This document shows, one piece after another, positions 4,854 to 9,304 of a DNA stretch of 9,304 bases. Both the position numbers and the translations under genes were made by a program. The notes beneath the pieces were generated by a model. The model did no database searches, had not been told where the DNA came from, and saw only the letters and a program-made list of their open reading frames with translations. The DNA lies in contig CAVDQG010000066.1 of NCBI GenBank assembly GCA_963611165.1, positions 1-9,304 on the forward strand. Direction: 5' to 3'. How positions within the stretch are numbered: position 1 is the stretch's first letter; every line of letters starts with the position of its first letter. Origin of the DNA: SIG603 sp963611165 (GTDB lineage Bacteria; Bacillota; Clostridia; Oscillospirales; Acutalibacteraceae).

Positions 4854-6452
4854 TCAATTTTTCTTTTTTCTGACTTTTCCGATTACGAGATACAGAATTA
4901 TCAAAATCCATGTTATTCCAAGTGCTGACAAAAGTGCAACAGCAGTGACGGGAAGCGGGCCAAGATCTGCTTTTCCCGAGGTGCTCACGGCGCTTATTTG
5001 GTCAAGCCTATAAAGCGAGCTGACATCAGAATATAAATTCTGAATGAACGCATCGTCTATCGTTTGCTTTCGTCTGACGGATTTTGTCACATTCTCGATA
5101 AGCTCCCCTGCCGCACTTCTCAGTGAAGCAGAACCGTTAAATACCGGCGTGACAAAAGTGTTTTCTATATTGTCAAGAAGAAGGTTGGTAGCGTCTATCT
5201 TTACCTGATAGTGAGTGGAATTATCCACGCCTGATTTAGAAAGATAATCCTGATATTCGTCGCTTTCCTGTGCCTTTGAAGTGACCGGCACATAACCCTC
5301 TGTCTCGGCATAAGGAATCTGAACATCGTTCGTAAGCAAATACTGCGTGAAAAGCCAAGAAGCCAGCACCTCACCGCTGTCGCTCTTGTTGAACACACAA
5401 ACTGACGGACCCTGTGAAATCATCTCGGGATTTTCTGTGTCGTACTGCGGAATAGGTCTTACCACAGTCTCGAAATCAACTTTGGAATCCTCCGCAATAT
5501 CGGAAAGCGGCGCTTCAGAGCCCATCCATGTCGAACCTGCTGTGGAGTCAATCGCAAAAATACACTGACCCGCATTAAGAAAGTTCGCCGGGTAGCTTGA
5601 AATTTTGAATGTAGAGAATGCTCCTGTCTTGGCGTGCTCGGCAATCGTTTCAAGAATCTCTTTCGTAGTATCGTTAAATATCAAAACATCGCCGTTTGAA
5701 TCAGAATATCCCGCATCCAACTGCTTAAGCATAGAAATCATCATATTATCGGTTGATTTATATATAAACGGAATCAAAACCTTTTGTCCGTTCACAAGAT
5801 AATTTCCGTCTGAATCCTGTTTCATAGCCGCCTCGGATACTTCCCAAATGAAATCCCATGTGAGAACATCGGGAACCTCGTAGCCAAGCTTCTCAACATA
5901 TGTCTTGTTGATATAGAGTGCCTCGGTTGAGCGCATATACGGCAAAGCGTAACAGGTTTCTCCGATATAGCATTCACTCAAAAATTCGGGAATAATCTCG
6001 TCCTTTGTTGGAGAATCGAACTTTACCTCTGTTCCGCCCAAGCCGTACTTTTCATCTGTTAATAAATCGTCAAGCGGAACAACTACGTTATCGCCCGTAA
6101 GATATGTCGCAATGTGGTCGGGATAGGTTATGCAAACATTCGGCGTGGTATCGGTTGCGATATTTGTGATTACATCGTTATATATCTTGCTGTAATCCGT
6201 GTACAGTTTGAGATTAACCTTTATATTGGGATAAAGCTTTTCAAAATCTTCTATCGCCTTGTTGTAGATATCCGTCTGATTTTTGTTCGTATCGTTCTTT
6301 GCCCAGAAGGAAATCTCATAGCTTTTGCTCTCGTCAAATTCCTCGGGAACTATGAAAGCACTCTGACCCTTAGAACCGTGGCACGCTGTGAAATTGAATG
6401 CCGTAAACAACAAAACAACCGACAAAAGCAGTGCTTTAAATCTTTTTCTCAT
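4854..6452 (-). CDS. ABC importer substrate-binding lipoprotein (UgpB-like, COG1653-type) with C-terminal membrane helix
   Basis: 532 residues, extracytoplasmic ligand receptor of the importer encoded just upstream. It has an MRKRFK N-terminus, a hydrophobic core and the lipobox FTAC with Cys24. A family-1 solute-binding fold follows: ISFWAKNDTNKNQT (first strand and ligand loop), AIEDFEKLYPNIKVNL (66-81), ALPYMRSTEALYINK (169-183), matching the P-x-x-x-ST-x-x-LYYNK ligand-side motif of UgpB-type proteins, then FLNAGQCIFAIDSTAG (291-306) and EGYVPV (385-390). Unusually, a hydrophobic helix at about 499-524 followed by KVRKKKN closes the protein, so it may be anchored at both ends. Family members are commonly nearer 420-450 residues. 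The ATG at 6452 overlaps the permease stop (ATGA) and has AGGAGG 9 bases upstream; a reading 88 codons longer lies antisense-free inside the permease but lacks the signal peptide at its start. The ligand is unknown. Confidence 0.92.
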   Translation of the reverse strand: MRKRFKALLLSVVLLFTAFNFTACHGSKGQSAFIVPEEFDESKSYEISFWAKNDTNKNQTDIYNKAIEDFEKLYPNIKVNLKLYTDYSKIYNDVITNIATDTTPNVCITYPDHIATYLTGDNVVVPLDDLLTDEKYGLGGTEVKFDSPTKDEIIPEFLSECYIGETCYALPYMRSTEALYINKTYVEKLGYEVPDVLTWDFIWEVSEAAMKQDSDGNYLVNGQKVLIPFIYKSTDNMMISMLKQLDAGYSDSNGDVLIFNDTTKEILETIAEHAKTGAFSTFKISSYPANFLNAGQCIFAIDSTAGSTWMGSEAPLSDIAEDSKVDFETVVRPIPQYDTENPEMISQGPSVCVFNKSDSGEVLASWLFTQYLLTNDVQIPYAETEGYVPVTSKAQESDEYQDYLSKSGVDNSTHYQVKIDATNLLLDNIENTFVTPVFNGSASLRSAAGELIENVTKSVRRKQTIDDAFIQNLYSDVSSLYRLDQISAVSTSGKADLGPLPVTAVALLSALGITWILIILYLVIGKVRKKKN

Positions 6453-7324
6453 CCCTTTGTGCCTCCTCTCGAAACGCCTTCCATTATTTTCTTGTGAAAA
6501 ATTAGGAACAGCACGATAAGCGGCACACTGATTACAACAACAGCCGCCATCATTGCAGGCACATTCTCTCGTCCGAATCCGTTTTCTCGAATCTCCTGAA
6601 TACCGTTTGAAACAAGGAAGTACATGGAGTTGTCCGTGATAAGTCTCGGCCACACATAGGAATTCCAGCACTCTATTACCTTTAATATAAGCACAGTAAT
6701 AATTGTCGGCTTGCAAATAGGAATCATCACTCTCGTCAGATACTTAAAATCGGAAGTACCGTCCACCTTTGCCGCCTTGTAAAGCTCATCGGGAATTTGT
6801 TCGAAGTTTTCCTTTAATAAGTAGATGTAAAATACCGAAGTGACCGACGGTAAAATCAAGCCCGTAAAAGTGTTTCTTAATCCAAGGTTTGTTATTGTCT
6901 GATAATTGGTGATAACAACAAGCTCGTTAGGAATCATCATGAGCGAAAGGAAAATCGTGAAGACAAGATTTTTCCCTTTGAATTCCAATCTTGAAAAAGC
7001 AAATGCCGCCAGCACCGTAACCACAAGCATTATAGCCGTGGTAATCACGGTGAATATAACGGTGTTTGAGAAATATCTCGCTAAAGGAACGCTTGTAAAT
7101 GCGTCCACATAGTTTTGATAAGTAGGATTTACCGTGTAGAACTGCGGAATATACTCTGCGTTGTAGGAGCTGTAGCTTTTTATCGAGGTGAGTATCATCC
7201 AGTAAAACGGGAAAAGAACTGCGACCGCCCAAATTGCCAAGAAAATATAAGTAATTACCTTAAATATCTTTCTGCGCCTTTTGGCGTGAAGCTCTTTTGC
7301 TCTGTATTCGCTTAAATCAGTCAT
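6449..7324 (-). CDS. ABC importer permease, MalG/UgpE-type (CUT1 family)
   Basis: 291-residue inner-membrane subunit. A basic cytoplasmic N-terminus (KRRRK at 15-19) precedes the first helix at about 21-45, and five more hydrophobic segments follow, the usual MalG-like topology. The coupling (EAA) loop ELYKAAKVDGTSDFKYLTRV is at 180-199 and leads into MIPICKPTI; it docks on the ATPase. The Pro-rich external segment NPTYQNYVDAF (66-76) and the C-terminal FHKKIMEGVSRGGTKG are typical of the second CUT1 permease. I take ATG 7324 as the start because GAGGTGA lies 5 bases before it. The in-frame GTG at 7333 falls within that SD and is unlikely to be used. It follows the other permease after 10 bases and overlaps the binding-protein start by 4. 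Confidence 0.94.
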   Translation of the reverse strand: MTDLSEYRAKELHAKRRRKIFKVITYIFLAIWAVAVLFPFYWMILTSIKSYSSYNAEYIPQFYTVNPTYQNYVDAFTSVPLARYFSNTVIFTVITTAIMLVVTVLAAFAFSRLEFKGKNLVFTIFLSLMMIPNELVVITNYQTITNLGLRNTFTGLILPSVTSVFYIYLLKENFEQIPDELYKAAKVDGTSDFKYLTRVMIPICKPTIITVLILKVIECWNSYVWPRLITDNSMYFLVSNGIQEIRENGFGRENVPAMMAAVVVISVPLIVLFLIFHKKIMEGVSRGGTKG

Positions 7325-7334
7325 AGTCTTCACC

Positions 7335-8228
7335 TCAATAATGCACTTTTTTTCTGCTTACAAGCAGATTGATACAGGTAATCGTCAGCACAATCGCAAA
7401 AAGTATGAGTGCCGCCGCCGAAGCGTAAGACGGATAGCCGCCGCTGTTTCCGTAAAGCATATCGTAGACATAACCAACTATGGTATTCATACCCGCCGCA
7501 TTGAGGTCTGTACCGAAAAGCGCAACCTCATCGCTGTAAGCCTTGAATGCTCCGATAAATCCCGTAATCACCAAGTAGAAAATCATCGGGCTTATCATCG
7601 GAAGCGTGATTTTTCTGAAAATTGTCCAAGAAGACGCTCCGTCCACCCTTGCGGCTTTGTAATATTCCTCGTTTACAGAGGCAAGCGCACTTGTCAAAAT
7701 GAGAATCTTGAACGGAAGAACTACCCATATGGTATAAAAGCACATAACAAACATCTTTGCCCAGTAGGGGCCGTCGATGAAATCAACCGACTGACCGCCG
7801 AATGCATTAATGAGCAAATTCACCATACCGTCCGAATATGCCGTTTTCTTGAAAAGAATCATAAAGACAAGTCCGACCGCCAAGGTGTTTGTAACATACG
7901 GCAAAAAATAGATAGTCTGAAACAGATTTTTAAGTTTGCTTATGCTGTTAAGTGCAAGAGATATGAGTAATGCAAACAGCGTGGAAAGCGGAACGGTTAT
8001 TACAACAAGAATGAATGTATTCTTTACAGCCTGCAAAAAATAGGTATCGTGCAGAACATAGCTGTAATTATAAAGTCCGTATCCGAAAAAGCTTTGTGAA
8101 GCGGAGTTATATCCCTCCTCGACAGAATAGATGAGAACATCTATCAGCGGATAAACCATGAAAAATCCGAGGAAAAGAATTGCAGGCAAAAGATAGAGCC
8201 ATGCTTTAAGATTACTTTTTTTCATCAT
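7335..8228 (-). CDS. ABC importer permease, MalF/UgpA-type (CUT1 family)
   Basis: 297-residue inner-membrane subunit that pairs with the downstream permease to form the channel. The first helix LYLLPAILFLGFFMVYPLID (11-30) is the classic UgpA/MsmF opening. Further helices lie at about 68-93, 106-127, 157-180, 213-230 and 268-290. The EAA coupling loop EEYYKAARVDGASSWTIFRK (187-206) is followed by ITLPMISPMI. The length matches UgpA-like permeases, which lack the large periplasmic loop of MalF. The start is an ATGATG: the first ATG (8228) overlaps the ATPase stop as ATGA, while the second (8225) has the better SD spacing (GAGG 7 bases away rather than 4), so the true protein may be one residue shorter. 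Confidence 0.94.
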   Translation of the reverse strand: MMKKSNLKAWLYLLPAILFLGFFMVYPLIDVLIYSVEEGYNSASQSFFGYGLYNYSYVLHDTYFLQAVKNTFILVVITVPLSTLFALLISLALNSISKLKNLFQTIYFLPYVTNTLAVGLVFMILFKKTAYSDGMVNLLINAFGGQSVDFIDGPYWAKMFVMCFYTIWVVLPFKILILTSALASVNEEYYKAARVDGASSWTIFRKITLPMISPMIFYLVITGFIGAFKAYSDEVALFGTDLNAAGMNTIVGYVYDMLYGNSGGYPSYASAAALILFAIVLTITCINLLVSRKKVHY

Positions 8229-9304
8229 TTTACCTCAGAAAGCTCACAGCTTATTCTATTTTCGCTTGTTTTGTCAAAAAGGTATGTCTTAAACGGCTTG
8301 AGTGAGAAAGCTATGTCTTCTTTAGCGGAATCGACCTTGCTTTCTGACGGGATTATTGAGCGAATGCTTGCGGAAATTGCCGCTTTGTGAGAAGAAACAA
8401 CGCTTGTGTCTCTGCCCATAACCTCAACCGCACTCATTTTGCAGTGCATCGCACCTTTTTCATCAAGCACAAATCCCTCGGGGCGAATTCCCACATACAC
8501 CTCTTTATCGGGTACGCCGTTAACCTTCAGCACAGCGTCATTCCCTAAATAAAGAACTCCTGATTTCACTTGTCCGTTAAAAACATTAATCGGCGGAGTA
8601 CCGAGGAACTTAGCGACAAAGAGATTTACGGGATTATCATAAACATCCTGCGGCTTGCCTATCTGCTGAACAACACCTTTATTCATAACAACAATCATAT
8701 CGGAAATGCTCATAGCCTCCTCCTGATCGTGAGTTACGAATATAGTGGTTATCTTAGTTTCACGCTGAATTCTTCGAATTTCTTCTCTTGTTTGAAGTCT
8801 GAGTCTTGCGTCAAGATTAGATAGCGGCTCATCAAGCAAAAGCACCTTCGGCATTTTAACTAATGCTCTCGCAATAGCAACTCTCTGCTGCTGACCGCCC
8901 GAAAGCTCGCTCGGAAGCCTATCGGTAAAGTCCTCTATCTGCACAAGTTTAGCCGCCTCGAGAGCCTTATCCCTCATCTGCTGTTTGGTAAGCTTGTCCT
9001 TACCTTTTAGATTCTCGAGTGGGAAGCAGATATTCTGCATAACCGTCAAATGCGGATAAAGCGCATAATTCTGGAAAACCATGCCGACGCCTCTGATTTC
9101 GGGTGACAGCTCTGTGACATCATCGTCACCAAAATAAATTTTGCCCGAAGTCGGTGCTTCAAGTCCGCATATCATATTAAGAGTGGTGGATTTTCCACAG
9201 CCCGAAGGGCCAAGCAAACCTATAAGCTTACCATCGGGAATTTCAAAATCAAAATTATCCACAGCAACAAAATCATCATGAATCTTGCGGTTTCGGTTGG
9301 GAAA
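8225..9304 (-). CDS. ABC importer ATPase, UgpC/MsmK/MsmX-type (5' end beyond window)
   Basis: Cytoplasmic ATPase powering the importer. The frame stays open to the window edge: 359 residues are visible and about 10-20 N-terminal ones are missing. In order: Walker A GPSGCGKST, Q-loop FQNYALYPHLTV, signature LSGGQQQRVAIARAL, Walker B VLLLDEPLSNLDA, H-loop FVTHDQEEAMSISD. A C-terminal TOBE/OB regulatory region then starts near VAKFLGTPPINVFNG and includes VYVGIRPEGF. This is the arrangement of the CUT1 ATPases. The GTG at 9262 is internal, since conserved upstream residues (DDFVAVDNF) continue in frame. It is the first gene of the visible operon, and its stop overlaps the permease start. Some members of this family serve several importers, but linkage here suggests a dedicated one. 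Confidence 0.97.
   Translation of the reverse strand, partial: FPNRNRKIHDDFVAVDNFDFEIPDGKLIGLLGPSGCGKSTTLNMICGLEAPTSGKIYFGDDDVTELSPEIRGVGMVFQNYALYPHLTVMQNICFPLENLKGKDKLTKQQMRDKALEAAKLVQIEDFTDRLPSELSGGQQQRVAIARALVKMPKVLLLDEPLSNLDARLRLQTREEIRRIQRETKITTIFVTHDQEEAMSISDMIVVMNKGVVQQIGKPQDVYDNPVNLFVAKFLGTPPINVFNGQVKSGVLYLGNDAVLKVNGVPDKEVYVGIRPEGFVLDEKGAMHCKMSAVEVMGRDTSVVSSHKAAISASIRSIIPSESKVDSAKEDIAFSLKPFKTYLFDKTSENRISCELSEVK

Noticed and set aside
6453..6716. 88-codon extension of the binding-protein gene into the permease
   Set aside because: Out-of-frame shadow of the permease, Cys/Arg-rich nonsense; the signal peptide begins exactly at ATG 6452 after AGGAGG.
7341..7970. 209-codon plus-strand frame
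   Set aside because: Antisense to the UgpA-type permease with intact EAA loop; composition rich in Arg, His and Cys as expected of a shadow frame.

Overview
The window looks like chromosome from a low-to-moderate-GC Clostridia-type Firmicute, plausibly a gut Ruminococcus/Oscillospiraceae-like organism. The reasons are strong AGGAGG-type ribosome binding sites, sigma-A-like promoters, lipobox lipoproteins and the style of the proteins. This placement is an inference. There are no mobile elements, CRISPR arrays, tRNA or rRNA genes, and no stretch over 300 bases lacks a gene.

Left part (2-3097, + strand): the distal half of a tryptophan operon in the order trpC (5' end missing), trpF, trpB, trpA. 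Together they convert phosphoribosyl-anthranilate to tryptophan: PRA isomerase (TrpF), indole-glycerol-phosphate synthase (TrpC), then tryptophan synthase alpha2-beta2 (TrpA/TrpB). Each of the three junctions is an 8-base overlap of the form ATGANTAA with a Shine-Dalgarno (SD) inside the upstream gene, which suggests tight translational coupling. TrpA carries Glu where the E. coli enzyme has catalytic Asp60. A stem-loop at 3109-3139 ends the operon and probably also terminates the gene converging on it.

Middle part (3155-4850, - strand): two single-gene units. One encodes a lipoprotein with a Ser/Glu/Ala-rich linker and two OB-like beta domains. The other encodes a four-helix DUF2798-type membrane protein. 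Both have recognisable promoters, and the intergenic regions are rich in dyads. The leader of the DUF2798 gene can fold so that its perfect SD is paired with an upstream CCUCC, and a 7-bp-arm dyad covers its -10 and spacer. This doubly controlled leader is the most interesting thing in the window.

Right part (4854-9304, - strand): a carbohydrate-type (CUT1/Ugp-like) ABC importer operon transcribed right to left: ATPase (5' end outside the window), two permeases, and last the substrate-binding lipoprotein. Start/stop overlaps or very short gaps link all four genes, and a GC-rich hairpin with a T-tract ends the operon. The binding protein has both an N-terminal lipobox and a C-terminal transmembrane helix, so it may be anchored at both ends. 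The substrate cannot be assigned from sequence. UgpB-like sugar-phosphate or oligosaccharide transport is the best guess.
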